Origin: Desulfobulbaceae bacterium UBA5173
GTDB lineage: Bacteria > Desulfobacterota > Desulfobulbia > Desulfobulbales > Desulfobulbaceae
Direction of reading: 5' to 3'
Length of the DNA: 6,455 nucleotides
Assembly: GCA_002413355.1 (NCBI GenBank)
Contig: DHWV01000068.1
Span: 1-6,455, forward strand
The notes under the pieces were generated by a model. The model had not been told where the DNA came from, did not search any database, and was given only the letters and a program-made list of their open reading frames with translations. A program made the position numbers and the translations under genes. Positions 1-5,562 of the stretch are shown here, piece by piece (position 1 is the stretch's first letter; each line of letters begins with the position of its first letter).

Positions 1-703
1 AGTTGCCCGGATTGATGGCCGCGTCAGTCTGGATGAAATTCTCGTAGTCGTTGATGCCCATCCGGTTGCGGCCTTTGGCGGAAACCACCCCTACGGTCAC
101 GGTCTGACTCAGCTCAAAGGGGCTGCCGATGGCGATTACCCACTCGCCGACTTCGAGCTGATTGGAATCGCCCAACGGCAGAATGGGCAAATTGTTTGCC
201 TCAATTTTAATCAAGGCCACGTCAGACTGCGGATCAGTGCCGATCACCTTGGCGGTAAACTCGCGCTTGTCCGCCAGCTTGACTGTAATTTTATCCGCAT
301 CTTCAACCACGTGGTTGTTGGTGAGAATCAAACCGTCCGGGGTGATGATGAAACCAGAGCCTGCGCCTTCCTGTTTAGGCATCCGGCGGGGCTGCCGCTG
401 TTGTCGTTGAGGCTGTTGCTGCTGGAACTGCTCAAGCTGATCGCCGAAGAAACGCCGCAGGAACGGATTATCAAATAATTCGTCCATCTGCTTGCTGTCT
501 GGCCCTTTGACGGTCTTCTCCACGCCGATATAGACCACCGCAGGCCCGGCTTTTTTGACCACTGAAGTGAAGGCCTTGCCGGAACGCTCCAGCATGGCAA
601 TGTCATTATCCTGCGCGGCGGCAGGAAATCCTGACACCAGCAAACAGAACAAACAGGCGGCCATCAACTGCAGCCGCGCCAACGGGTGCCTCTGTCGCAT
701 CAT
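1..703 (-). CDS. htrA: Do/HtrA-family periplasmic serine protease, N-terminal part (cut by left window edge)
   Basis: This gene encodes the N-terminal 234 residues of a Do-type (DegP/DegQ/HtrA) serine endoprotease/chaperone, which degrades or refolds damaged proteins in the periplasm. Residues 1-30 look like a Sec signal peptide: basic start (MMRQRH), hydrophobic core around residues 11-26, and an AAA-Q cleavage site near 30/31. The trypsin-like domain follows, with a Gln-rich loop at about 89-107, catalytic His131 in TNNHVVE, catalytic Asp161 in SDVALIKI, then GEWVIAIGSPF, SQTVTVGVVSAKGR and DYENFIQTDAAINPGN. The catalytic Ser of GNSGG would be residue 235; only its first base lies in the window, and the PDZ domains lie beyond the edge. 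An in-frame TAA at 724-722 limits the start to the adjacent ATGs at 703 and 700; 703 has the better Shine-Dalgarno spacing. It is divergent from amtB, so its link to nitrogen metabolism is probably only positional. Confidence 0.95.
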   Translation of the reverse strand, partial: MMRQRHPLARLQLMAACLFCLLVSGFPAAAQDNDIAMLERSGKAFTSVVKKAGPAVVYIGVEKTVKGPDSKQMDELFDNPFLRRFFGDQLEQFQQQQPQRQQRQPRRMPKQEGAGSGFIITPDGLILTNNHVVEDADKITVKLADKREFTAKVIGTDPQSDVALIKIEANNLPILPLGDSNQLEVGEWVIAIGSPFELSQTVTVGVVSAKGRNRMGINDYENFIQTDAAINPGN

Positions 704-711
704 TTTTGCAG

Positions 712-715
712 CTCC
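712..715 (-). promoter_or_regulatory. htrA ribosome binding site
   Basis: On the minus strand GGAG (in GTGGAGCTG) lies 8 bases before the ATG at 703. This favours the first of the two tandem ATG codons (703 rather than 700) as the start of htrA. Confidence 0.6.
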
Positions 716-744
716 ACGGGTTTAAAGGCTTGTTATTGCAGGGA

Positions 745-758
745 GGAAAAACTTTTCC
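745..758. repeat. Small dyad GGAAAA-AC-TTTTCC in the htrA leader
   Basis: Two perfect 6-base arms, GGAAAA at 745-750 and TTTTCC at 753-758, flank a 2-base centre. The site lies about 42 bases upstream of the htrA start, between the candidate promoter and the gene. It could be a small operator or a weak RNA hairpin in the htrA 5' leader. A dyad this short can arise by chance in AT-rich spacer, so no binding protein is proposed. Confidence 0.25.
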
Positions 759-784
759 CGTTTTTGACCTGCGGACAGCAATAC

Positions 785-812
785 ATGTTATACCCGGCAG
801 AAGAATCGTCAA
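785..812 (-). promoter_or_regulatory. Candidate sigma-70-like promoter for htrA
   Basis: Read on the minus strand, a -35 hexamer TTGACG (812-807, 5 of 6 to consensus) is followed after 16 bases by TAACAT (790-785, 4 of 6). An overlapping alternative -10, TATAAC, sits at 14 bases. Transcription would begin near 778, giving a leader of about 75 bases before the htrA ATG. No clear extracytoplasmic-stress (sigma-E type) or heat-shock promoter was seen, though spacer match alone cannot exclude one. Confidence 0.4.
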
Positions 813-923
813 GCGGGATTGCAGCATTTCGCGCTGTTTTTTTTGCGCCTGCACCCAGCGCGGCCAAGCGTTACATTGCTGTTGATTGCGGCAGGGTAAA
901 TTACAATTTTGCAGAAAAATATC

Positions 924-940
924 TGCGGCAGTTTGCCGTA
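924..940. promoter_or_regulatory. Dyad TGCGGCA-GTT-TGCCGTA, possible activator site upstream of amtB
   Basis: Arms at 924-930 and 934-940 pair over 7 positions (6 Watson-Crick, one G-T) around a 3-base centre. The sequence TGCGGCAG also occurs at 887-894, 37 bases upstream of its copy at 924-931. Both copies lie upstream of the sigma-54-type promoter at 992-1007, roughly 80-130 bases before its predicted start, where enhancer-binding proteins such as NtrC usually bind. The sequence does not match the enterobacterial NtrC site (TGCACC-type arms), so the identity of any activator is open. Confidence 0.35.
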
Positions 941-991
941 CAGAACACGAAATATGTCTTATTCTAAAGCATTAGATGCGAATCTACAGAC

Positions 992-1007
992 AGGCATGAG
1001 TCTTGCA
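992..1007 (+). promoter_or_regulatory. Candidate sigma-54 (RpoN) -24/-12 promoter for amtB
   Basis: AGGCATGAGTCTTGCA aligns with TGGCAC-N5-TTGCA at 9 of 11 defined positions. It keeps the diagnostic GG (993-994), exactly ten bases, then GC (1005-1006), with a full TTGCA -12 box. The start of transcription would be near 1018, giving a leader of about 134 bases that includes the whole hairpin at 1082-1147. Ammonium transporter operons are commonly RpoN/NtrC-dependent in proteobacteria, which fits. This is a match by eye; no transcript data are available here. Confidence 0.6.
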
Positions 1008-1070
1008 AAAAGATTATTGCAAAACAGGTGCTGGCAGGCCGGTTGGCTCATGAACGCTTCCGCTTTCTGC

Positions 1071-1099
1071 TTGAAAAAGCATTTCCTCTTTGTTAGGAT
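1071..1099 (+). promoter_or_regulatory. Candidate sigma-70-like proximal promoter for amtB
   Basis: TTGAAA (1071-1076, 5 of 6 to the -35 consensus) and TAGGAT (1094-1099, 4 of 6 to the -10 consensus) are separated by the optimal 17 bases. Transcription would begin near 1106, leaving a leader of about 46 bases. The -10 and spacer overlap the left arm of the inverted repeat at 1082-1147, so a transcript from this promoter would lack that arm and its ribosome binding site would be free. Confidence 0.4.
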
Positions 1100-1147
1100 A
1101 GCTCCATTTATTGCTACAAGATTGTAGCAGTCTAACCAAAGAGGAAA
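1082..1147 (+). promoter_or_regulatory. Two-tier leader hairpin covering the amtB ribosome binding site
   Basis: The arm TTTCCTCTTTGTTAG (1082-1096) pairs with CTAACCAAAGAGGAAA (1132-1147) over 15 Watson-Crick pairs with one bulged C. Nested inside, TGCTACA (1112-1118) pairs with TGTAGCA (1123-1129) over an AGAT loop, extended by one G-U and one A-U pair to 1110-1131. The inner stem abuts the outer stem on the 3' side, leaving a 13-base bulge at 1097-1109 on the 5' side. The amtB Shine-Dalgarno GAGGA (1141-1145, 6 bases before the ATG) lies wholly within the outer stem, so the fold would hinder translation initiation. It matches no riboswitch class I recognise. Pairing is seen in the sequence; regulation is inferred. 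Confidence 0.6.
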
Positions 1148-1151
1148 GAAA

Positions 1152-2372
1152 ATGAACAAAGCGGACACCGCCTTTATTTTGGCGGCGGCAGGGTTGGTTT
1201 TGCTGATGACTCCTGGGCTGGCCTTGTTTTATGCGGGCATGGTGCGCAGTAAAAACGTGCTGGGCACGATCATGCAGAGCCTGATGATGATTGCTATTAT
1301 CTCGCTGGAATGGGTGTATCTCGGCTACACCATGTCCTTTGGCCCGGACGTGGGCGGCGTGATCGGCAGCCTGTCGTGGTTTGCTCTGCGAGGTGTTACT
1401 AATGCGCCCAGCCCGGACTACGCGACCACCATTCCGCAGACAGTGTTCATGATCTACCAGTGCATGTTTGCGGTGATCACTCCGGCCCTGATTGCCGGGG
1501 CCTTTGCTGAACGGGTTAAATTTGCTCCGTTTGCGCTGTTCAGTCTGCTTTGGGCGGTGCTGGTGTACAACCCGGTCTGCCACTGGATTTGGGGCAAAGG
1601 CTGGATGGCCAATCTGTCGGTGCCGGTGCTGGATTTCGCGGGCGGCTTAGTCGTGCATGTCACCTGTGGTGCAGCGGCCTTGGCCGCAATTCTGGTGATC
1701 GGCCCCCGCAAGGGCTATGGCCGGGAGAGCTTTATGCCCCACAATCTGCCGATGACCATGCTCGGTACAGGGCTGCTCTGGTTTGGCTGGTTTGGTTTCA
1801 ACGGCGGCAGTGCCCTGGCAGCGGACGGCGTGGCCGCCACCGCCTTTGTCGCCACGCATCTGGCGGGCATGGCAGGCATGGCTGCTTGGACTGGCGTAGA
1901 ATGGCTCAAGCTCGGCAAACCGACCACCCTTGGCGCAGCTTCCGGGGCCATTGCGGGCTTGGCAACCATCACCCCGGCAGCGGGTTTTGTCGGGCCGAAC
2001 TCGGCCATTCTTATTGGCTTGATTGCCGGCGTGACCTGCCATTACGCAGTCAGCATGAAAGGCAAGCTCGGCTATGACGACTCCTTGGACGTGGTTGGCA
2101 TTCACGGCGTGGGCGGCTTGATCGGCAGCCTGCTGCTCGGCATTTTCGCCTCCAAGTCAGTGAATCCAGCCGGTGCTGACGGTTTGCTGGCCGGAAGCGT
2201 GAGCCAGCTTATTGCGCAAATCATTGGCGTAGTGGTAGTTGGCGCGTATGCCTTTGTCGTGTCGTGGATTCTGGTGAAAGTCATTGACGCGAAGATGGGA
2301 ATGCGCCTGTCTGAAGAGAACGAGGTGCAGGGCATGGATTACAGCGAGCACGCGGAGACAGCCTACAATTAG
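1152..2372 (+). CDS. amtB: Ammonium transporter AmtB (Amt/MEP/Rh family)
   Basis: A 406-residue inner-membrane channel that conducts ammonium/ammonia into the cell, expected to work as a trimer with 11 transmembrane helices. The first helix begins almost at the N-terminus (about residues 6-27), with no separate cleavable signal peptide. Family residues are all present (E. coli equivalents in brackets): phenylalanine gate Phe106 (F107) and Phe216 (F215) in WFGFN, Trp147 (W148), Asp161 in LDFAGG (D160), Ser220 (S219), and the pore twin histidines His169 in VVHV (H168) and His318 in GIHGVGG (H318). The C-terminal tail SEENEVQGMDYSEHAETAY is the conserved cytoplasmic segment that binds PII. The start is fixed by GAGGA 6 bases upstream and by alignment of helix 1. 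glnB follows 83 bases downstream, the classical amtB-PII pairing, in which PII blocks the channel when nitrogen is ample. Confidence 0.97.
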   Translation: MNKADTAFILAAAGLVLLMTPGLALFYAGMVRSKNVLGTIMQSLMMIAIISLEWVYLGYTMSFGPDVGGVIGSLSWFALRGVTNAPSPDYATTIPQTVFMIYQCMFAVITPALIAGAFAERVKFAPFALFSLLWAVLVYNPVCHWIWGKGWMANLSVPVLDFAGGLVVHVTCGAAALAAILVIGPRKGYGRESFMPHNLPMTMLGTGLLWFGWFGFNGGSALAADGVAATAFVATHLAGMAGMAAWTGVEWLKLGKPTTLGAASGAIAGLATITPAAGFVGPNSAILIGLIAGVTCHYAVSMKGKLGYDDSLDVVGIHGVGGLIGSLLLGIFASKSVNPAGADGLLAGSVSQLIAQIIGVVVVGAYAFVVSWILVKVIDAKMGMRLSEENEVQGMDYSEHAETAYN

Positions 2373-2445
2373 CTGTTTCAAATTTTCATGCCGCACTGTA
2401 TTCTGTGCCGTTTGCAGGCAGCGGCGCAGGCTGAATCAACAACAC

Positions 2446-2452
2446 GAGGTGA
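2446..2452 (+). promoter_or_regulatory. glnB ribosome binding site
   Basis: GAGGTGA is a seven-base match to the anti-Shine-Dalgarno and ends 3 bases before the glnB ATG at 2456. The rest of the 83-base amtB-glnB spacer (2373-2445) shows only a 4-base GCAC/GTGC inverted repeat and no convincing promoter or terminator, so glnB is probably co-transcribed with amtB. Confidence 0.65.
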
Positions 2453-2455
2453 GCA

Positions 2456-2794
2456 ATGAAAAAGGTTGAGGTTATCATCAAACCTTTTAAACTTGACGAG
2501 GTCAAGGAGGCTCTGAATGCCATCGGCATCAAGGGCATGACTATTTCCGATGTCAAGGGCTATGGCCGCCAAAAAGGGCATGTGGAAGTATATCGCGGGG
2601 CAGAGTACCGGGTTGATTTTCAGCCCAAGATCAAGCTGGAGATCATCGTTGAGGCCGAGCTGGTGGAGCGGGTGATTGAGGTGGTGGTCAACGCTGCTCG
2701 CACTGGCAAGATCGGCGACGGCAAGATATTTGTCCTGCCGGTGGAGCAGGTTGTGCGGGTGCGGACAGGGGAAACCGGCAGCCAGGCGATTTGA
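2456..2794 (+). CDS. glnB: Nitrogen regulatory PII protein
   Basis: A 112-residue PII signal protein, the standard length of the family, acting as a cytoplasmic trimer. It binds ATP or ADP and 2-oxoglutarate and passes nitrogen status to partner proteins, here probably AmtB. The N-terminus MKKVEVIIKPFKLDEVKEAL is typical. The T-loop (about 37-55) carries GRQKGHVEVYRGAEY, with Gln39, used in 2-oxoglutarate binding, and Tyr51, the uridylylation site. The B-loop TGKIGDGK (83-90) and C-loop VRVRTGE (100-106) supply nucleotide contacts including Lys90, Arg101 and Arg103. Tyr51 together with the adjacent glnD indicates uridylylation-based control. The setting beside amtB is that of GlnK, so it could equally be named glnK; sequence alone does not separate the two reliably. 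Confidence 0.96.
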   Translation: MKKVEVIIKPFKLDEVKEALNAIGIKGMTISDVKGYGRQKGHVEVYRGAEYRVDFQPKIKLEIIVEAELVERVIEVVVNAARTGKIGDGKIFVLPVEQVVRVRTGETGSQAI

Positions 2795-2804
2795 GAGCGG
2801 AAGG

Positions 2805-5366
2805 ATGGCTTTGGAACTGCGCAATCGGCAGCAGATGCTGGAAGACCTCTGGCAGCAGGGACTGAGCGGCAACGAGCTGATGGCCCGGCATACTGAGCTG
2901 GTTGATGCCTTTGTCATCGAGCGGGTTCACGCTTCGGAAGCGGTGCAACAGGCAGGTGGCACTATCGCCCTGATTGCTTTGGGCGGCTATGGCCGCAGCG
3001 AATTGTATCCTTTTTCTGACATTGATCTGCTTCTACTCCACGACCGGGCAGCGGAAAAGAAGATACGCGAGGCCGCAGAGTCCATCCTCTATCCCCTTTG
3101 GGACGCAGGCTTTCAGGTCGGCCACAGCGTGCGCACAATCAAGGATGCGGTGCGCTTTGCAGGTGAGGATTATCTCTTTCAAGTCGCTCTGCTGGATGCA
3201 CGCTTACTGGCCGGTTCCGAGGTATTGTTTCACGAGCTTCTGAGTCTGTACCGCAAGAAGAGCATCGAAGGCAGCCGGGACAAATTTGTCCAGACCATGC
3301 ACCGGCTGCGCGACGAGCGGCGGCAGAAATACGGCAGCCATTCCTATTTGCTGGAGCCGCAGATTAAAGAGGGCAAGGGCGGCCTGCGCGACATCCAGGC
3401 CATGCTCTGGACAGCTAAGGCGGTCTTCGGCTTGGATGGCCTGACTGCGCTGGAAGACTCTGGGATGCTCACCGCTGAAGAACGGAGCGCGTTTGCCGCC
3501 GCGTGGAATACGCTGATCAGCATCCGCGTCCAGCTGCACCGCCTCAGCCGCAGGCCGAACGACCGCCTCTTCTTTGAATATCAGGAAGAATTGGCCGCTG
3601 CCTTTGGCTGTCAGGATCAGGACGGAATGCGGGCGGTGGAACATTTCATGCGCCAAGTGTACAGCTGCCTCCAGACTGTGGCCGTGACCACTGATCTGTT
3701 CTTTGAGCAGGTGCAGGAGAATCTTCGCCTCAGCGGCAAGGACAGCCGCGAGCAGGAGCTTGAGCAGGGCATTGTTGTCCGGGCAGGCAGCCTCCGCCTG
3801 ACGGCGGCTGATGCTCTGCTTGCCAAACAACCGCATCTGCTGCTGCGGCTGTTCCTGCACGCCGGACGCAGCGGCCTGCTCGTGCATCACCGCACCCGGC
3901 AGATGATCACCCGCAGCCTGCATCTGGCTGACGAAGCCTTCCGCAGCTCGAAGCGAACAGCCAAGGTGTTCATCGGGCTGCTGCTGGCCGAAACTCCGCA
4001 GCCTGCCTTGGAAACCATGCTGGAGACCGGCCTGCTCACCGCCTATCTGCCGGAGTTCGCCAAGGTGGAGTCGCTGGCCCAGCATGATTTGTATCATATC
4101 TGCACAGTTGATCGGCATCAGCTCCAGACCGTAGGCGAACTGGCTAAATTGCGTCAGACTGAACCGGAGCTGTCCGCAGCGGTGGCCGCGCCGCAGTTGC
4201 TCTGTCTGGCCGGGCTGCTGCACGACATCGGCAAAGGCCGGGGCGCGGATCACTCAGTGCTGGGCGCGGAATTAGTCAGCGGCATTGGCCAGCGCATGGG
4301 TTTGGACAGCAGCGAGCGCGACCGGCTCGCCTTCTTGGTGCGCTGGCATCTGTATCTGCCGGAGAATGCCCTGCGCCGCGACTTGTCCGACCACGCTTTC
4401 ATCCGCGAGGCAGCCCGGCTGATCGGCGATCAGGACATGCTGACCATGCTCTATCTGCTCTCCATCGCCGACTCCAAGGCCACCGGCCCTTCGGCGTGGT
4501 CAGACTGGAAAGCGGCCTTGATGGCCAAGCTCTTCCTTAAGGTGCGGGCCTGCTTGGAATCCGGCTGCACGGCGGAGGAATATTGCGGCCAAAGCGAGGC
4601 GCAGGGCGCGGCCTGGCTGCGCGAGCAGGCGGCGGCCCGCCTTCTTCCCGGCGAGGAAATCAAAATCCCCTTAGCCGAGCTGCCTGCTGATTATCTGACC
4701 AGCTTCAGCCCGGAGGAAGTGGCCCAGCATCTGCGTCTGCACCGAGATCAGGGCACCTTGCTTCAGCAGAAGGTGCTGCTCTTCCCAGAGGAACGGCAGG
4801 GTCACTGGCCGCTGCTGATTCTCTGCACTGACCGGCACGGCCTGCTGGCAAAGATCTGCGGCGTGCTGTCGCTGCACAACCTTTCTGTGCTGGCGGCCAA
4901 GATATTCACCTGGCCGGACGGCACGGTGGTGGATGTCTTGGACGTGAAGCCGACAGCGGCGGTTGAATTCGCTGAACAGAACTGGCAGGCGTTGGCAAAC
5001 GACCTCAACCGGGCGGTGAATTACCACTTAAATGTGGGCCTGCAACTGCACAGCAAGCTGGAAGGTTTGAGCCGCAAGCCCGCTGTCCAGCAGGCGAAGA
5101 CTGAGGTGGTGATCAGCAATGCCGCTTCAGATCAATACACGGTGATTGAGGTGTATGGCTGCGATCATCTGGGCGCATTGTATCAGCTCACGCAGACCTT
5201 GTCTGATTTCCGCCTGAGCATTCACCGGGCGAGAATCGCCACTGAGGTCGAGCAGCTGATTGACGTGTTTTACGTAACGGCCGAAGACCGCCGCAAGGTT
5301 GAAAATGTCGCTCTGCTGGCGGAAATCAACCATGCGCTGCTGCACGTCATCGGCGGCAAGGCGTAG
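2805..5366 (+). CDS. glnD: Bifunctional PII uridylyltransferase/uridylyl-removing enzyme
   Basis: An 853-residue cytoplasmic sensor (E. coli GlnD has 890). It uridylylates PII at Tyr51 when glutamine is low and removes UMP when glutamine is high. The N-terminal nucleotidyltransferase domain has GGYGRSELYPFSDIDLL with metal-binding Asp72 and Asp74. The conserved EGKGGLRDIQAMLW follows at about 189-202. The HD hydrolase domain has VDRHQL (His438), LLHDIGK (His473, Asp474), DH (His483), VRWH (His515) and ADSKATGP (Asp556). Two glutamine-sensing ACT domains lie at about 668-747 and 778-853. The ATG at 2805 is chosen because family similarity begins there, GAGAG lies 7 bases upstream, and it starts 10 bases after the glnB stop. 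The frame is open further upstream to 2676, but that part overlaps glnB and has no GlnD character. Co-transcription with glnB, its substrate, is likely. Confidence 0.96.
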   Translation: MALELRNRQQMLEDLWQQGLSGNELMARHTELVDAFVIERVHASEAVQQAGGTIALIALGGYGRSELYPFSDIDLLLLHDRAAEKKIREAAESILYPLWDAGFQVGHSVRTIKDAVRFAGEDYLFQVALLDARLLAGSEVLFHELLSLYRKKSIEGSRDKFVQTMHRLRDERRQKYGSHSYLLEPQIKEGKGGLRDIQAMLWTAKAVFGLDGLTALEDSGMLTAEERSAFAAAWNTLISIRVQLHRLSRRPNDRLFFEYQEELAAAFGCQDQDGMRAVEHFMRQVYSCLQTVAVTTDLFFEQVQENLRLSGKDSREQELEQGIVVRAGSLRLTAADALLAKQPHLLLRLFLHAGRSGLLVHHRTRQMITRSLHLADEAFRSSKRTAKVFIGLLLAETPQPALETMLETGLLTAYLPEFAKVESLAQHDLYHICTVDRHQLQTVGELAKLRQTEPELSAAVAAPQLLCLAGLLHDIGKGRGADHSVLGAELVSGIGQRMGLDSSERDRLAFLVRWHLYLPENALRRDLSDHAFIREAARLIGDQDMLTMLYLLSIADSKATGPSAWSDWKAALMAKLFLKVRACLESGCTAEEYCGQSEAQGAAWLREQAAARLLPGEEIKIPLAELPADYLTSFSPEEVAQHLRLHRDQGTLLQQKVLLFPEERQGHWPLLILCTDRHGLLAKICGVLSLHNLSVLAAKIFTWPDGTVVDVLDVKPTAAVEFAEQNWQALANDLNRAVNYHLNVGLQLHSKLEGLSRKPAVQQAKTEVVISNAASDQYTVIEVYGCDHLGALYQLTQTLSDFRLSIHRARIATEVEQLIDVFYVTAEDRRKVENVALLAEINHALLHVIGGKA

Positions 5367-5388
5367 GGACGGTTCGCGAACCGTCCCT
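5365..5388. repeat. 24-base perfect palindrome overlapping the glnD stop
   Basis: AGGGACGGTTCG is followed directly by its exact reverse complement, giving a 24-base palindrome centred between 5376 and 5377. Its first two bases are the AG of the glnD TAG stop codon. As RNA it would form an 8-pair GC-rich stem (AGGGACGG/CCGUCCCU) around UUCGCGAA. The bases after it (TTGTATTATGAG) are only moderately T-rich, so it may be a weak terminator, a 3'-end stabiliser, or a copy of a dispersed palindromic repeat. Similar GGGACGG/GGGGCGG-type palindromes recur in intergenic sites of many bacterial genomes; copy number here cannot be judged from one window. Confidence 0.75.
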
Positions 5389-5403
5389 TGTATTATGAGA
5401 TTG

Positions 5404-5426
5404 AGATGGATTAGCATAATCCATCT
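5404..5426. repeat. Inverted repeat with 10-base perfect arms, glnD-glnA spacer
   Basis: AGATGGATTA (5404-5413) and TAATCCATCT (5417-5426) are exact reverse complements around GCA. Two G-T and two further A-T pairs could extend the stem to 5400-5430. No T-run follows on either strand, so it is not a classical terminator. It lies 16 bases after the palindrome at the glnD stop and 6 bases before the AAGGAG of the small ORF at 5445. It could be an RNA stem in the glnA leader, a processing site, or an operator. Confidence 0.55.
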
Positions 5427-5444
5427 TGATGGAAGGAGAGCCGG

Positions 5445-5522
5445 ATGCCGCAACGCCCCTTGAGCGTGGAAGCTCGCAACGTAGACAGTATCTACATATT
5501 TGCACCTGACTGTCCGGCCTGA
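5445..5522 (+). CDS. Possible 25-codon leader ORF upstream of glnA
   Basis: An ATG at 5445 follows a strong Shine-Dalgarno, AAGGAG (5433-5438), at 6 bases, and opens 25 codons ending in TGA (5520-5522). The peptide starts MPQRPLSVEAR and ends IYIFAPDCPA. It matches no family I recognise, has no membrane segment and no run of Gln, Glu or another regulatory amino acid. Its stop lies in the loop of the hairpin at 5512-5528, 40 bases before the glnA start. The positions of the ribosome site, the stop and the hairpin resemble a translated leader that couples ribosome movement to RNA folding, but such an ORF can also occur by chance. Confidence 0.35.
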   Translation: MPQRPLSVEARNVDSIYIFAPDCPA

Positions 5523-5537
5523 CCGGACGTTATTATT
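5511..5537 (+). terminator. Terminator-like hairpin before glnA (possible attenuator)
   Basis: GTCCGG (5512-5517) pairs with CCGGAC (5523-5528) around CCTGA, with a T-G pair able to extend the stem to 7. A T-rich tail TTATTATT (5530-5537) follows. The stem is short and the tail is interrupted by A, so this is a weak terminator at best. Placed between glnD and glnA and overlapping the stop of the small ORF, it could reduce read-through into glnA conditionally. Bases 5440-5445 (GCCGGA) can pair instead with 5513-5518 (TCCGGC), a mutually exclusive fold. Confidence 0.35.
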
Positions 5538-5562
5538 CATCAAGCACAAGGAGACACAAGAG

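Larger units (their letters stand above)
704..1151. other. Divergent htrA/amtB intergenic control region
   Basis: These 448 bases separate the two divergent start codons and are visibly richer in A and T than the genes, with an uninterrupted run of eight T at 837-844. Short open frames here have no ribosome binding site, recognisable protein or plausible length. The htrA promoter candidate occupies the left third; the amtB dyad, promoters and leader hairpin occupy 887-1147. No tRNA, insertion sequence or repeat array was seen. Bases 813-886 hold nothing I can assign beyond the T run and a weak GCGC inverted repeat. Confidence 0.7.

Noticed and set aside
831..862. GCGC repeats flanking the T8 run as a terminator between htrA and amtB
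   Set aside because: Both genes point away from this region, so a terminator is not expected, and the four-base arms enclose the T run rather than precede it.
1032..1047. Second sigma-54-like sequence TGGCAG-N5-TTGGC before amtB
   Set aside because: The -24 half is good, but the GC comes one base late (GG-N11-GC) and the -12 box is TTGG. Spacing is strict for sigma-54, and the site at 992-1007 is better.
1014..1583. 189-codon minus-strand frame over the amtB leader and 5' end
   Set aside because: It is antisense to amtB, low in hydrophobic order and rich in His, Gln and Arg, with no recognisable motif; a shadow frame.
2393..2408. GCAC/GTGC hairpin in the amtB-glnB spacer as a terminator
   Set aside because: Only four pairs, an 8-base loop and no T-tail; too weak to claim.
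2676..2804. Upstream extension of the glnD frame (43 extra codons)
   Set aside because: It overlaps glnB in another frame, its residues (Arg/Trp/Cys-rich) do not resemble GlnD, and the ATG at 2805 has suitable spacing to glnB and a ribosome site.
3204..4253. 349-codon open frame on the minus strand inside glnD
   Set aside because: It lies wholly antisense to a clearly functional GlnD. Its translation is rich in Gln, Ala, His and Arg with no recognisable domain, as expected for the complement of a GC-rich gene.
5434..5456. GG-N10-GC spacings in the glnA leader as a sigma-54 promoter
   Set aside because: Two instances have the spacing (GG at 5435 and 5443) but almost none of the surrounding TGGCAC/TTGC bases, and the first is just the Shine-Dalgarno of the small ORF.
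5436..5470. GAGAGCCGGATGC resembles the start of group II intron domain V
   Set aside because: The pairing strand expected about 20-25 bases downstream is absent, there is no domain VI or reverse-transcriptase gene nearby, and both flanking genes are intact.
5389..5562. Glutamine riboswitch (glnA RNA motif) ahead of glnA
   Set aside because: I could not find the conserved core or stem arrangement of that class. The stems present are simple hairpins, and known examples are mainly cyanobacterial.
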